Shown here one piece after another: positions 25,383 through 34,504 of a DNA stretch of 47,593 bases (position 1 is its first letter; each line of letters starts with the position of its first letter). The DNA comes from Clostridiaceae bacterium (GTDB lineage Bacteria > Bacillota > Clostridia > DSM-8532): contig JAAYFY010000015.1 in NCBI GenBank assembly GCA_012728015.1, forward strand, positions 1 to 47,593, in the 5' to 3' direction. The notes below the pieces were generated by a model. The model ran no database searches. It was not told the DNA's origin and was given only the letters and a program-made list of their open reading frames with translations. The translations under genes and the position numbers were made by a program.

Positions 25383-27062
25383 TTATTCGTAGAACTGTGC
25401 GTATTTCTCGGCACGCTCGTCGATGATTGCCTGTCCGCCGGAGTTCATGTAGTCCTGCATACCGGCATCAAACACGGCATCAAATTGATCAGGAGAGCAG
25501 GACACTGCCTGAACCAGGAAGTTGTCACGCTTCTCGGACAGAGCCGGTCCCATACCCTCTTCAGCCTTGATCTCACCAACAACGAACTGCGGAATGATGC
25601 GCCCATCCTTCGTGGAGAGCGGCCATGCCTTTTCTATGAGCCTGGGATCGACACCAGCGTAGTTGAGGGACAGCGACCTGGCGTTCAGATCAGGATTACC
25701 AAGATCCAGACCATTGATGGTGATGGTATAGTCGATATTGTTTGGTGAATTCATGATCTTTTCGCCGGTGGCGCTCGTCAGCCTGATAGCTCCGTCGGGC
25801 ATAACTTCATGGGTTACGCCTTCCTCACCGATCTGGAGGAACCTGCGGTTCTCAATATTGCTGATCCAGTCGAGGTACAGCAGGGAAGCAACAGGCTCAT
25901 CATTGGTGCTGGGGAAGAATACCTTACGGTCAATAGGATTGGAGAGGAACTTCCTGTAGAGGCCAGCATCGTTCTTGAAGGCCGCAACCGCGACAAATGC
26001 GGCGTCCGGACCGACCAGCTTCTGCATATTGGCATGGATGCCCTCTTCACCGCCACGATAAGGATAGTCCCAGTTGTGGATGAAGGAGCCGACATAACCG
26101 GCCTTCATCAGGTTGTCTTCGGTATTGTCACCTGCTCCGTAGAGGTTAAAGTCCTGCCAGATAAGGCCTTCATTGTACCACTTGTTAAGTACCCTTACGC
26201 CCTCTTTAATGCCAGGCCACAGAATGTGTCTGTCGTCGAAGCCGCGTATGTAGGCATCCTTGTCGGTCAGGTCGTTGGGAACGAAGGAAGCCAACAGATG
26301 ATCGGCGCGCCATCCGATGTCGTAGCTGATGGAGAACGGAATCATCTGGTTCGCTTCCGAACCCAGCAGCAACTGGGCATTGTCCTTGAAGGCCCTGAGC
26401 ATATTCTCGAATTCCTCAAGGTTTGTAGGTTCATTCATATTCAGTTTCTTCAACCAGTCTTCACGTACAAAGGTGTTGATACGGGCATTGTTGAACAGAA
26501 GCGCCTCGATAGCCCATACGGTACCTGTCTGAGGATCCCTGTTCCAGAACAGGTTTCTCTCACCGAGCAATTCATACAGGTTGGGCAGAATATCCTTGTA
26601 CTCTTCGAGGTAGGGTGCCATGTCCAGAACACCGCCCATGTTGGCGTAGGTCTGGATGGTAGGATAGCTGTAGGTTACACAAACGTCGGGAGCGTCGCCT
26701 GCAGCAAGCAGGTTGTTGATCTCCTCAACCTCTGTCCAGCGGCCTACCGGTATGAAGGTTACCTCGATGTTATGATCGCGGAGCACGCCTTCTTTGATAA
26801 AGTCTGTGTAGAAGTTGTCTTCCGGTGGAGAACCGCCATCATTGCTGCGATCATAGATCTCGACTGTGATGGATCTGGTCTTCGTAAACCTTCGGTCAAC
26901 AATCTCAGGTTCCGGCGCCGGATCGTTTGGATCCTTGCTCTCAGAAGGCTGGGACGATGTCTGGCCCGGTGTAGGCGATGTTGATGCCGGCTCGCTGCCG
27001 CAGCCTGCCAAGAGCGTGACCATCATGAAACAAACGAGCAGGATGGAAATCGTTCTCTTCAT
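25383..27062 (-). CDS. Sugar ABC transporter substrate-binding lipoprotein (LplA type)
   Basis: This 559-residue extracellular lipoprotein has a signal peptide ending in the lipobox LLAGC (Cys21). A Ser/Pro/Thr-rich linker of about 30 residues comes next. The mature domain has the group features of large LplA/family-1 binding proteins: DFIKEGVLRDHNIEVTFIPV and LLAAGDAPDVCVTYS. Such proteins deliver oligosaccharides, often plant-polysaccharide breakdown products, to LplB/LplC-type permeases, which are encoded directly upstream in the operon. The ATG follows AGGAGG at 6 bp. Its place as third gene (after both permeases) is less usual than first. Confidence 0.92.
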   Translation of the reverse strand: MKRTISILLVCFMMVTLLAGCGSEPASTSPTPGQTSSQPSESKDPNDPAPEPEIVDRRFTKTRSITVEIYDRSNDGGSPPEDNFYTDFIKEGVLRDHNIEVTFIPVGRWTEVEEINNLLAAGDAPDVCVTYSYPTIQTYANMGGVLDMAPYLEEYKDILPNLYELLGERNLFWNRDPQTGTVWAIEALLFNNARINTFVREDWLKKLNMNEPTNLEEFENMLRAFKDNAQLLLGSEANQMIPFSISYDIGWRADHLLASFVPNDLTDKDAYIRGFDDRHILWPGIKEGVRVLNKWYNEGLIWQDFNLYGAGDNTEDNLMKAGYVGSFIHNWDYPYRGGEEGIHANMQKLVGPDAAFVAVAAFKNDAGLYRKFLSNPIDRKVFFPSTNDEPVASLLYLDWISNIENRRFLQIGEEGVTHEVMPDGAIRLTSATGEKIMNSPNNIDYTITINGLDLGNPDLNARSLSLNYAGVDPRLIEKAWPLSTKDGRIIPQFVVGEIKAEEGMGPALSEKRDNFLVQAVSCSPDQFDAVFDAGMQDYMNSGGQAIIDERAEKYAQFYE

Positions 27063-27114
27063 ATTAATCCTCCTATTTGTTATATTTTAGACACATAGTG
27101 TCCGGGGCACAGAT

Positions 27115-27984
27115 TTATTCCTTTATGGCACCAAGGGTTGCGCCTGTAATGAAGTATTTCTGCAGCCAAGGGTAGACACACAGGATCGGCACCGTAGCGA
27201 ACATGATTGTTGCCGATTTAAGCGTTTCTGAAAGTCCAGGAGGAGCAAACCCTTCCACCGTGGTCGTCTCGATCCTGGTCATGCTGTTGATAAGTAGGTA
27301 TAGCCAATGCTGGATGGGATAATACTCCCTTTTCTTCACAAACATCAAGGAATCTGAGAAACCATTCCAGCGCCCTACCGCATAAAAGAGGGCAAGTGTG
27401 GCAATAACCGGTGTGGACATGGGCAGATAGATGCTTACCAGTACACGGACCGGGCCGGCGCCGTCAAGTTCCGCCGACTCGCGCAGGCTTTCGGGTATAC
27501 CGTAAAAGAAACTGCGCATAATGATCATGTTGAATACACTCAGGCAATACGGCACGATCAGAACAACCGGTCTGTTAAGGAAGTTCAGATCCTTGAGCAG
27601 CAGGTACATGGGTATGGTCCCCGCATTGAAGTACATGGTGAAGATAATAATGGTGTTGAAAAGGCGGCGTCCCTTAAGTTTCTCGTATGTAAGCGGATAT
27701 GCGCAGATGGTGGTCATAAACAGGGATAAACAAGTTCCTGTAACAGTCAGCATGGCGGTCCATATAAGGGACCAGGTATACTTGGAGTCATTGAGAACCA
27801 TTTTATAAGCATCAAAGTTGAGGCCAACAGGCCAGAGCCATACCTTGTTCTTGATCAACGCCTCTGATGAGCTTAATGAGCGAGCCAGCACATTAAGTAT
27901 CGGCAGCAAACAGACTACTATCAGTAGAAAACAGAGGAAGACAACAATCCAGTCGCCGTATCTTGATTTTTTAGACTTAATCAT
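27115..27984 (-). CDS. Sugar ABC transporter permease (LplC/YteP-partner type)
   Basis: This 289-residue inner-membrane permease has six helices. The EAA coupling loop reads ESLRESAELDGAGPVRVLVSIYLPMSTP, the docking site for a MsmX-like ATPase. AGGAGG precedes the ATG. It lies between the second permease and the binding protein, with 36 and 52 bp gaps, so the three form one operon. No ATP-binding gene is in the operon, as expected for Lpl-type importers that share a common ATPase. Confidence 0.93.
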   Translation of the reverse strand: MIKSKKSRYGDWIVVFLCFLLIVVCLLPILNVLARSLSSSEALIKNKVWLWPVGLNFDAYKMVLNDSKYTWSLIWTAMLTVTGTCLSLFMTTICAYPLTYEKLKGRRLFNTIIIFTMYFNAGTIPMYLLLKDLNFLNRPVVLIVPYCLSVFNMIIMRSFFYGIPESLRESAELDGAGPVRVLVSIYLPMSTPVIATLALFYAVGRWNGFSDSLMFVKKREYYPIQHWLYLLINSMTRIETTTVEGFAPPGLSETLKSATIMFATVPILCVYPWLQKYFITGATLGAIKE

Positions 27985-28020
27985 GCAGTAGACCTCCTAA
28001 AGCAGTGGTGCAACCTATCC

Positions 28021-28971
28021 TTACCAGACACCGCGCTCGCCGAACCTCTTGGCTAAGGCGTTTGCTATAAAAAGGAATATGACGCATACCACGGATTGGA
28101 ATAGCCCAACCGCTGTTGCCAGCGAGAACTGAAGACCTTGTATGCCATATTTGAAAACAAAGATGGATATAACATTTGATACATTGTTGACCATATGGTT
28201 CATCAGCGCGTACGGCCGGTCGAACTCGCTGCCCAGTATACGGCCCAGGCTCAGGATAAGCAGGGTCACTATGGTTGTGCGTATACCTGGCAACGTAATA
28301 TGCCACATCTTCCTGAAGCGGCCTGCACCGTCCATTTCGGCGGCTTCATACAACTCTGGGTTGATACCCGCGATAGCGGCAAGGTAGATGATGGTATTCC
28401 AACCTACACTCTGCCAGATCCCAAGGAATACATAGGTTATCACCCACCATGTAGGCTCGTTAAGGAAGGGAATAGTCTGCATGCCTATCTTATCGAGAAA
28501 ATTATTGACAAGACCGGTGGAGGGAGCAAACAACTGCCTGGCAAGTCCGGCTATGATAACCCATGAAAGGAAGTGGGGCATGTAAGCAACAGTCTGAGTT
28601 ACGCGTTTGTATCTTGGAAACGGCAATTCATTGAGCAGCAGCGCAAGTATGATGGGGGCCGGGAATCCGCAGATAAGGTCCAGGAAGTTAAGCATGATGG
28701 TATTTTTTACAGCATTAATAAAGTCTTTGTTCGAAAAAGCTTTAATGAAATACTCCAGGCCGTTGTTATCCGCCCAGGGCATTTCCCAGACGCTTTTTAC
28801 GATACTGTATTTCTTGAATGCAATCTGAATATATTGCATGGGTATGTATTTGAATATAATAAAATATGTAAGAGGAAGAAGCAGCAGAAGATAAATAGTC
28901 CAGTAACGTTTAAGGTAGGCAAATAGTTTTTTGCCCCTTCCGGGTGAGCTATCCAATGCTACGGTTTTCAC
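28021..28971 (-). CDS. Sugar ABC transporter permease (LplB type)
   Basis: This 316-residue permease is the partner of the LplC-type protein. It has six membrane helices from LLLLLPLTYFIIFKYIPM onward and the EAA loop ELYEAAEMDGAGRFRKMWHITLPG. I place the start at GTG 28971 (encoding a protein beginning MKTVALDSSPGRGKK) because AAAGGGGA sits seven bases upstream. A longer in-frame extension to 29097 lacks a ribosome site and overlaps the promoter. The segment 28972-29332 holds two divergent promoters and a palindrome, listed separately. Confidence 0.88.
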   Translation of the reverse strand: MKTVALDSSPGRGKKLFAYLKRYWTIYLLLLLPLTYFIIFKYIPMQYIQIAFKKYSIVKSVWEMPWADNNGLEYFIKAFSNKDFINAVKNTIMLNFLDLICGFPAPIILALLLNELPFPRYKRVTQTVAYMPHFLSWVIIAGLARQLFAPSTGLVNNFLDKIGMQTIPFLNEPTWWVITYVFLGIWQSVGWNTIIYLAAIAGINPELYEAAEMDGAGRFRKMWHITLPGIRTTIVTLLILSLGRILGSEFDRPYALMNHMVNNVSNVISIFVFKYGIQGLQFSLATAVGLFQSVVCVIFLFIANALAKRFGERGVW

Positions 28972-29087
28972 TGTCGCATCCCCTTTACTTTTCGTATTAT
29001 AAAATGCCGGGGCAGAAGATGCCTTGTACTTCTTTGCCTGGCCTGAAACCAAAACATATGCACAATCTTCTTGCCTTCCTTGAATAA

Positions 29088-29116
29088 AGATTACCACGAA
29101 CCTTCATGCGTGTCAA
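29088..29116 (-). promoter_or_regulatory. Promoter of the sugar ABC operon
   Basis: On the minus strand TTGACA (29111-29116) is followed after exactly 17 bp by TAATCT (29088-29093). The resulting leader before the GTG start is about 110 nt. Confidence 0.7.
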
Positions 29117-29177
29117 TACTAGGATACTAAAATATCACGCACATTCAACATATAGAAAACGTTCAAAAGACGCATTG

Positions 29178-29194
29178 TTGCGCATATTGCACAA
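29178..29194. promoter_or_regulatory. Candidate operator between divergent sugar genes
   Basis: TTGCGCA-TAT-TGCACAA is a 17-bp inverted repeat with one mismatched pair. It sits between the minus promoter (29088-29116) and the plus promoter (29244-29272). This is a natural place for a shared regulator, but no regulator gene is adjacent. Confidence 0.4.
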
Positions 29195-29243
29195 AACACC
29201 GCCGGACTGCTGTCCTATAAATATTAGTTCAGGTTAATTATAC

Positions 29244-29272
29244 TTGTAATAAAACGTATGAAATCCTATAAT
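29244..29272 (+). promoter_or_regulatory. Promoter of the sialate O-acetylesterase gene
   Basis: TTGTAA (29244-29249) and a perfect TATAAT (29267-29272) are 17 bp apart. The start codon lies about 55 bp beyond the predicted transcription start. Confidence 0.75.
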
Positions 29273-29332
29273 ATGCTCAACCGATAACACGGCCAATTTG
29301 GACATGATTTGATCCGGGAAGGGGCGGTTTTT

Positions 29333-30868
29333 ATGAGCATAGTGCTCCCAAAACTGATATCAGACGGGATGGTAATCCAGCGGGGCACCGCGGCCAGGAT
29401 ATGGGGAAAGGCCCAAGAGCCTGTAAACCTCACCTTCCTGGGAAAGCAATACAAAGCGGTTCCCGACTCATCGGGCAACTGGGAGATCCTTCTAAACGAC
29501 ATCCCGCCCGGGGGCCCATATACCATGAGTATAAATGAAATAACCATAAAAGACGTATTTGCCGGCGATGTATGGCTCTGTTCAGGCCAGTCAAACATGC
29601 AGATTCCCATGTCGAGGGTAAAACACATGTATCCGGAGGAGATCGCGTCTGCAAACCCTAATATCCGCCAGTTCACGGTACCCCAGCGTTTCGATTTCCA
29701 CAGTCCCCGGGACGACTTGGACGGCGGGCAGTGGTCCGCGGCTTCCCCCGACACCATCAGGGATTTCTCAGCAGTTGGTTACTTCTTCGCAAAGCGCCTT
29801 CAAGAGAGATACCAGGTTCCCATAGGGCTGATTCTGTCGGCCGTCGGCGGAACCCCAATCCACGCTTGGATGAGCCGAGGATCACTTATAACTTTTCCCG
29901 AGCTGATCCGGGAAGCCGAACTCTGTGCCCATGACGGCTATGTGGCAAGGATGCAGGCTGAAGAAGAAAAGAGATGGGAGAACTTCTATGGCGGAATTGA
30001 CGCCTCCGACCCGGGGCTGAAGGAAAAATGGTATTCACCAGACTACAACGATGAAGGCTGGGAAGAACGGGACCTTCTTGACCCCTGGCCCGGCTCAGGC
30101 TCGGTATGGCTGCGGAAGACCATTAATATCCCCCCTGGTCTGGCGGGAGAAAAGGCAACCCTCTTTTTGGGGACACTGGTTGACTGGGATATGGTTTATG
30201 TCAATGGCGAGGTGGTGGGAAACACCACATACCAATACCCACCCCGTGAGTATGTTGTGCCTTCGCTGCCTGAAGGACGCTGCGTAATAGCCATCCGGGT
30301 CATAAGCAAGAACGGCGGCCGTTTTACTCCCGGAAAGCAATACCTGCTCTCCACCGATTACGGCGCATTTGATTTAAGCGGCAGATGGCGTTTCCGCCGT
30401 GGCGCCCATGCTTCTCCTCCGGCTCCGGAAATCTTTTTTACATACAAGCCTGCGGGACTGTATAATGGCATGATAGCGCCGCTTAAGCGCTTTACAGTAA
30501 AAGGCGCGCTCTGGTACCAGGGTGAGGCCGATGCCGACAATCCTGAAAGGTATGCTGAAAAACTCAGGGCTCTTATAAGCACCTGGCGGGCGGACTGGGG
30601 GTATGAAATGCCCTTCCTCCAGGTGGAACTGCCCCATTGGGAAGGCGGACCCCACTGGCACCTTTTAAGGCGACAGCAGCGGCTTGCGCTGGACATGTCA
30701 AAAACCGCCATGGCAGCGGCTTTCGACCTGGGTGAGCATAACGACCTGCATCCACAGGGTAAGCAGGCTGTGGGCGACCGGCTGGCGCGCTGTGCCATGC
30801 GCCTGGTCTATGGCGAAAACTTGCCCCACTCTCCCTTTGAAATAGTGGGGTCCCATAAAACAGAGTGA
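29333..30868 (+). CDS. Sialate O-acetylesterase family carbohydrate esterase
   Basis: This 511-residue SGNH-type esterase removes acetyl groups from sialic acids or plant polysaccharides. The nucleophile block is CSGQSNMQIPM, block II-like AVGGTPIHAW follows, then WYQGEADADN, and the catalytic Asp/His pair lies in DLGEHNDLHPQGKQ. A beta-sandwich insert (about residues 200-330) interrupts the hydrolase fold, as is usual in this family. No signal peptide is visible, so it is probably cytosolic, acting on imported sugars. ATG 29333 has GGAAGGGGCGG upstream; the in-frame TTG at 29309 is less likely. It is divergent from the sugar importer, suggesting that the acetylated substrate enters through that transporter. 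Confidence 0.9.
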   Translation: MSIVLPKLISDGMVIQRGTAARIWGKAQEPVNLTFLGKQYKAVPDSSGNWEILLNDIPPGGPYTMSINEITIKDVFAGDVWLCSGQSNMQIPMSRVKHMYPEEIASANPNIRQFTVPQRFDFHSPRDDLDGGQWSAASPDTIRDFSAVGYFFAKRLQERYQVPIGLILSAVGGTPIHAWMSRGSLITFPELIREAELCAHDGYVARMQAEEEKRWENFYGGIDASDPGLKEKWYSPDYNDEGWEERDLLDPWPGSGSVWLRKTINIPPGLAGEKATLFLGTLVDWDMVYVNGEVVGNTTYQYPPREYVVPSLPEGRCVIAIRVISKNGGRFTPGKQYLLSTDYGAFDLSGRWRFRRGAHASPPAPEIFFTYKPAGLYNGMIAPLKRFTVKGALWYQGEADADNPERYAEKLRALISTWRADWGYEMPFLQVELPHWEGGPHWHLLRRQQRLALDMSKTAMAAAFDLGEHNDLHPQGKQAVGDRLARCAMRLVYGENLPHSPFEIVGSHKTE

Positions 30869-30875
30869 CGGAATA

Positions 30876-31349
30876 TTAACCGATGTATTTTGCCATGAAA
30901 AGGCAGGGGTTCTCCTCGTTCCAAAAGAGGGGAAAGACCTCCAGCGGAAAGAACCCGCTTTTAAAATAAAATGCCCTGGTCCGTTCGTAGGGCTCATACT
31001 GTGCTGAGGCATCAAGGGTCTTGACGGTGATGAACTTAAACCCGTTTCTCCTGCCATAGTCCTCGACAGCCTCAAGCATAGCGCGGCCTACGCCCTGCCT
31101 GTGGTATTCCCGCAGAACGCCCATGGTATACATGTCAATCGTGTATTCATTATGTATTTTCAGGGCAACAAAACCGATGGCCCTGTCCCCTTCAAATGCG
31201 GAAAAGAAGGGCATGTCCCGATGTACCACAGATTTTCTTTCAATATCTTCCGGCGGGCTGAACCAATCGGGCAGCGCGTTCATGATATCAAGGGTTATGC
31301 TGGTCTTAAGGTCCTTATCGCAGACTTCCCTTACTTCGAACAAATCCAT
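30876..31349 (-). CDS. GNAT family N-acetyltransferase
   Basis: This 157-residue acetyl-CoA-dependent acetyltransferase has the motif A acetyl-CoA loop VLREYHRQGVGRAMLEAV, followed by a YERTRAFYFKSGF motif B typical of GNAT proteins that act on small molecules. The substrate cannot be told. The ATG follows AAGGAGG. It converges with the esterase gene with only 7 bp between stops and no terminator. It lies 22 bp from the next GNAT gene, so it is probably co-transcribed with it. Confidence 0.88.
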   Translation of the reverse strand: MDLFEVREVCDKDLKTSITLDIMNALPDWFSPPEDIERKSVVHRDMPFFSAFEGDRAIGFVALKIHNEYTIDMYTMGVLREYHRQGVGRAMLEAVEDYGRRNGFKFITVKTLDASAQYEPYERTRAFYFKSGFFPLEVFPLFWNEENPCLFMAKYIG

Positions 31350-31371
31350 ATGCCTCCTTCATTTTGCGGCT

Positions 31372-31851
31372 TCAAACCAGAAGTTCCATGCAGCAGACAG
31401 TAAACGGCAGATGCGGGAACCGCCTAATTTCAGTTTCAACAAATCCCATGCTCCTGTACCATTCCTTAAGGACTGTATTCTCGTTTATTATCCCGATGGA
31501 GATCCTCCTGCCGCCGGCTTCCCTGACAGCCTTCACGGCAAAATCCACTAACTGCCGCCCATACCCCCTGTGCCGGAAGCCAGGCAGTACGGCAAGTTTC
31601 TCCATGTAGTAAAGATCATCCTTTGCTTTCCTGACGGCCACAAAGCCTACTAGCCGGCCATCGCAAAATCCGCCGTACATCCGGGCTCCTTTTTGCTGCA
31701 GGCCGATAAGGGAATCCAGTTCAATGAAAGCAGCGTTTGTCGGCGCATTCTCTTTTGTCAGGCCGAACTCATTCGCTACGGTTATGAATGAATCCCTTAT
31801 GACCCTGGCACATTCTTCATTGGCATTATCTATCCTTTTTATCACAAGCAT
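31372..31851 (-). CDS. GNAT family N-acetyltransferase
   Basis: This acetyltransferase of about 159 residues has motif A VLPGFRHRGYGRQLVDFAV and motif B ENTVLKEWYRSMGFVETE. I place the start at ATG 31851 (MLVIKRIDNANEE). An upstream in-frame TTG (31905) lacks its own ribosome site. The strong GGGAGG nearby instead serves an ATG in another frame (31900), which opens a 24-codon frame ending at 31826, inside this gene. That overlapping short frame may be a coupling leader or a sign of a frameshift. Confidence 0.82.
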   Translation of the reverse strand: MLVIKRIDNANEECARVIRDSFITVANEFGLTKENAPTNAAFIELDSLIGLQQKGARMYGGFCDGRLVGFVAVRKAKDDLYYMEKLAVLPGFRHRGYGRQLVDFAVKAVREAGGRRISIGIINENTVLKEWYRSMGFVETEIRRFPHLPFTVCCMELLV

Positions 31852-31973
31852 TACACAACACCCGGCTCTCATCGAAATGAGTCTGCAGACTCTCTGCCAT
31901 GGCAATCCTCCCGGTTTACATTTTGATATACATTTTAATGCAACTATGCCAGACAGTAAATACCAGGGAAAAA

Positions 31974-32831
31974 TTATGCTGATGTTTCTTTTGCAGACAG
32001 CGACTTAATCCAGTTGTACAGCAACTCTGCGACAGGATTGTCATACAGGAATATCCCGGCGGCCAGGTTGGAATGGCACATGCTCTTGTCTTTGACAATA
32101 TGGCACCATGCCAGCCCCGGTTTATAGCTGTTTATCCTGTCGGTGAAGCCGACTGCATTCCCGGTTTCCAGGAAAGGATCCCTTTCGGCATGAACACACA
32201 GCACCGGTACATTCTCATCGCCTCTTACAAGGGACCAGGGATCTGCTGATTTTCTGTCATAGTCCTTTGGGAAAAGGCCGTTCAGAAGGACAGCGATCGT
32301 TCCGCCCCTGCACTCTTCAAATACCAGGGGACCGCTAAGAGAGATGAATCCTTTAAATATATCACGCTTTATGCCGTATTTCTCCTGCAGGCTTCTGTCA
32401 TAAACCAGGAGAGCCCCCAGGTGGGCGCCTGCTGACGAGCCGACAACAATAATATCTTTTACAGGATTGCCCATGCTGCTACGCAGTGTCAGGTAGCCTA
32501 TAAGTCCTGAAAAAACGTCCTCAGCCTGGGCAGGGTACTTGTGCCGCGGCGCGTGCCTGTATCCGGTCAAAACAGCATGATAACCCATGTCCGCAAACCT
32601 CTGCCCGATAAACCTGAAGTCATTGGGTGAGCCCTGCCTCCATCCGCCGCCGTGTATGTAAACCACTGCAGTGTCACTATTAGGCTTTTCGGGAGTGAAA
32701 CACAGGATATACTGGTTTTTTTCAGCGCCGAAAACATGCTTGTCCGCATTTATTCCTTTATTCCCGGTGAAGAGCTTCCGGAACAACCCCGGATAAGATA
32801 AATATTCTCCCAGTATGTTCACAAACCCCAT
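31974..32831 (-). CDS. Alpha/beta hydrolase (esterase, HSL-like)
   Basis: This 285-residue hydrolase has the oxyanion motif VVYIHGGGWRQG, the nucleophile elbow VVGSSAGAHLGAL and a C-terminal segment, VLCVHAERDPFLETG, carrying the acid. The His is likely in SMCHSNLA. It resembles the BD-FAE/kynurenine formamidase-type group, whose HGGGW motif it shares, so an ester or arylformamide substrate is possible. No signal peptide is seen. ATG 32831 has AAGGGG upstream; an earlier in-frame GTG overlaps that site. Confidence 0.85.
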   Translation of the reverse strand: MGFVNILGEYLSYPGLFRKLFTGNKGINADKHVFGAEKNQYILCFTPEKPNSDTAVVYIHGGGWRQGSPNDFRFIGQRFADMGYHAVLTGYRHAPRHKYPAQAEDVFSGLIGYLTLRSSMGNPVKDIIVVGSSAGAHLGALLVYDRSLQEKYGIKRDIFKGFISLSGPLVFEECRGGTIAVLLNGLFPKDYDRKSADPWSLVRGDENVPVLCVHAERDPFLETGNAVGFTDRINSYKPGLAWCHIVKDKSMCHSNLAAGIFLYDNPVAELLYNWIKSLSAKETSA

Positions 32832-32904
32832 GCTATACACCCCTTAAAGTCTTAAGTCGGAAGGAGAGCCGCAGGATTAAAAGAAGCCATAATGATGGCA
32901 GAAA

Positions 32905-32936
32905 GCAGCAATGTCTATAAACAGGATTATTGCTGC
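32905..32936 (-). terminator. Possible terminator after trpB
   Basis: GCAGCAAT (32905-32912) and ATTGCTGC (32929-32936) can form an 8-bp stem with a 16-nt loop. On the minus strand TTTCTGCC follows. The T-run is short, so this is tentative. Confidence 0.35.
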
Positions 32937-32982
32937 CTTCTCCAAATATTACAATAAACCGGATTCAAATCATTCGTAATTA

Positions 32983-34209
32983 CTACTTAATCCCAAGCTT
33001 CTCCCCGTATTTTTCGATCACATAATCCATATCCTTGTCACCGCGGCCGGAAAGGTTGACCAAGATGGAACCGGTACCCATCTCCCTGGCGAGTTTCATG
33101 GCATATGCTACGGCATGGGCGCTTTCCAGTGCCGGGATAATGCCTTCCATCCTGGATAAGGTGGAAAAGGCATGGATGGCTTCTTCATCATTTGCCGTTA
33201 CATATTTGACACGCCCCAACTCTTTCCAGTAGGCGTGTTCCGGACCACTTGAAGGATAGTCCAGACCGCTTGCGATGGAATATACCGGAGCGGGCTTGCC
33301 GTTTTCATCTTTCAGCATTATTGAATTAAACCCATGCATAATACCTTCAGAGCCATATGTCAGGCTGGCCGCGTGCTGACCGAGCTTTGTGCCGAGACCC
33401 AGCGGTTCAACACCGTACAACTCTACCGGGTCATTCAGAAAAGCCGACATGATACCTGCGGCGTTTGAACCCCCGCCCACACAGGCAACAACGGCATCGG
33501 GCAATTCGCCGGTCATATCCAGGAACTGCTGTCTTGCTTCAACTCCTACCACCGCCTGGAAATCCCTTACCATCATGGGGAAGGGGTGCGGCCCTACAAC
33601 AGATCCTATGCAATAAATGGCGTGTTCATATTCATTGAGATATGCCTCAAATGCAGCGTCAACCGCTTCCTTCAGGGTTTTCAGCCCGTGGGTAACCGGT
33701 ATCACCCGCGCTCCAAGAAGTCTCATGCGGGCAACATTTGGCGCCTGTTTTGCGATATCCACTTCACCCATATAGATATCGCATTCCAGGCCGAAGTAAG
33801 CTGCGGCTGTGGCCAGCGCAACGCCATGCTGACCTGCGCCGGTCTCCGCTATGATTTTCTTCTTGCCCAAAAACTTCGCCAGAAGTCCTTCGCCCATACA
33901 GTGGTTCAGTTTGTGGGCTCCGGTATGGTTCAGGTCTTCACGCTTCAGATAAATCTGGCAGTTCCCGATGGAGTTGGACAGGCGTTCGCAATGGCATACC
34001 GGAGTCGGGCGACCCTGAAATTCCTTCCTGATCCTTCTCAGTTCATGAATGAACTTGGTGCTCTTGCATATGGTATGATAGGCCGTTTCAATTTTCTTAA
34101 ACTCATCCACAAGCTGCGGAGGAACATAGGCACCGCCATACCTTCCAAAATATCCGTTTTTATCGGGTGTCGTCTTTAAATACACTGAAAAATCCATTTC
34201 TTTTTGCAT
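32983..34209 (-). CDS. trpB: Tryptophan synthase beta subunit-like protein, standalone
   Basis: This 408-residue PLP enzyme joins indole and serine to make tryptophan in canonical members. The PLP lysine lies in [45 protein letters not shown], the phosphate-binding GGGSNAAG and the C-terminal SGRGDKDM are all in place. It differs from the usual TrpB in [12 protein letters not shown] (normally HKxNNxxGQALL) and [13 protein letters not shown]. No trpA or other trp gene is near, so it probably uses free indole or has drifted in substrate. AAAGGAGA precedes the ATG, and a good promoter lies 95 bp upstream. Confidence 0.88.
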   Translation of the reverse strand: MQKEMDFSVYLKTTPDKNGYFGRYGGAYVPPQLVDEFKKIETAYHTICKSTKFIHELRRIRKEFQGRPTPVCHCERLSNSIGNCQIYLKREDLNHTGAHKLNHCMGEGLLAKFLGKKKIIAETGAGQHGVALATAAAYFGLECDIYMGEVDIAKQAPNVARMRLLGARVIPVTHGLKTLKEAVDAAFEAYLNEYEHAIYCIGSVVGPHPFPMMVRDFQAVVGVEARQQFLDMTGELPDAVVACVGGGSNAAGIMSAFLNDPVELYGVEPLGLGTKLGQHAASLTYGSEGIMHGFNSIMLKDENGKPAPVYSIASGLDYPSSGPEHAYWKELGRVKYVTANDEEAIHAFSTLSRMEGIIPALESAHAVAYAMKLAREMGTGSILVNLSGRGDKDMDYVIEKYGEKLGIK

Positions 34210-34304
34210 CTCAGATCTCCTTTGCCTTATGGTAGTCGATATAATCCGACGATGTTGCCCCTGTCATATGCGGGTTATTTCCCTCAGTTTATTCATACTT
34301 CTTC

Positions 34305-34333
34305 AACATAAGGCATTACTTCTGTGCTGTCAA
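34305..34333 (-). promoter_or_regulatory. trpB: Promoter of trpB
   Basis: On the minus strand TTGACA (34328-34333) is exact and TATGTT (34305-34310) follows after 17 bp. The leader of about 90 nt shows no TRAP-like triplet array and no T-box. The remainder of 34210-34504 holds nothing else that I recognise. Confidence 0.7.
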
Positions 34334-34504
34334 CCTGTATGTTCCGGGCGACCAAAAAAACCCCGCCAAAACCATGCCGCACAAGAGGATATTTTTATCA
34401 TGCCTGCAAATCAATACAGAAATACCGGTCAGTTTAAGTCAGGATAGAAATATTGGGAATATGAGAACCGGGATTTTTGCAGATTCTATGGAACAGGTTA
34501 AACC

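Noticed and set aside
25809-26984. A 391-codon plus-strand frame opposite the lipoprotein gene
   Set aside because: The lipoprotein on the minus strand has a lipobox, perfect SD and family motifs; the opposite frame has none.
34209-34276. An 18-codon leader peptide frame before trpB (from ATATGACAGGGG)
   Set aside because: It contains no Trp codons, has poor SD spacing and no following terminator, so it is not a trp-type attenuator peptide.
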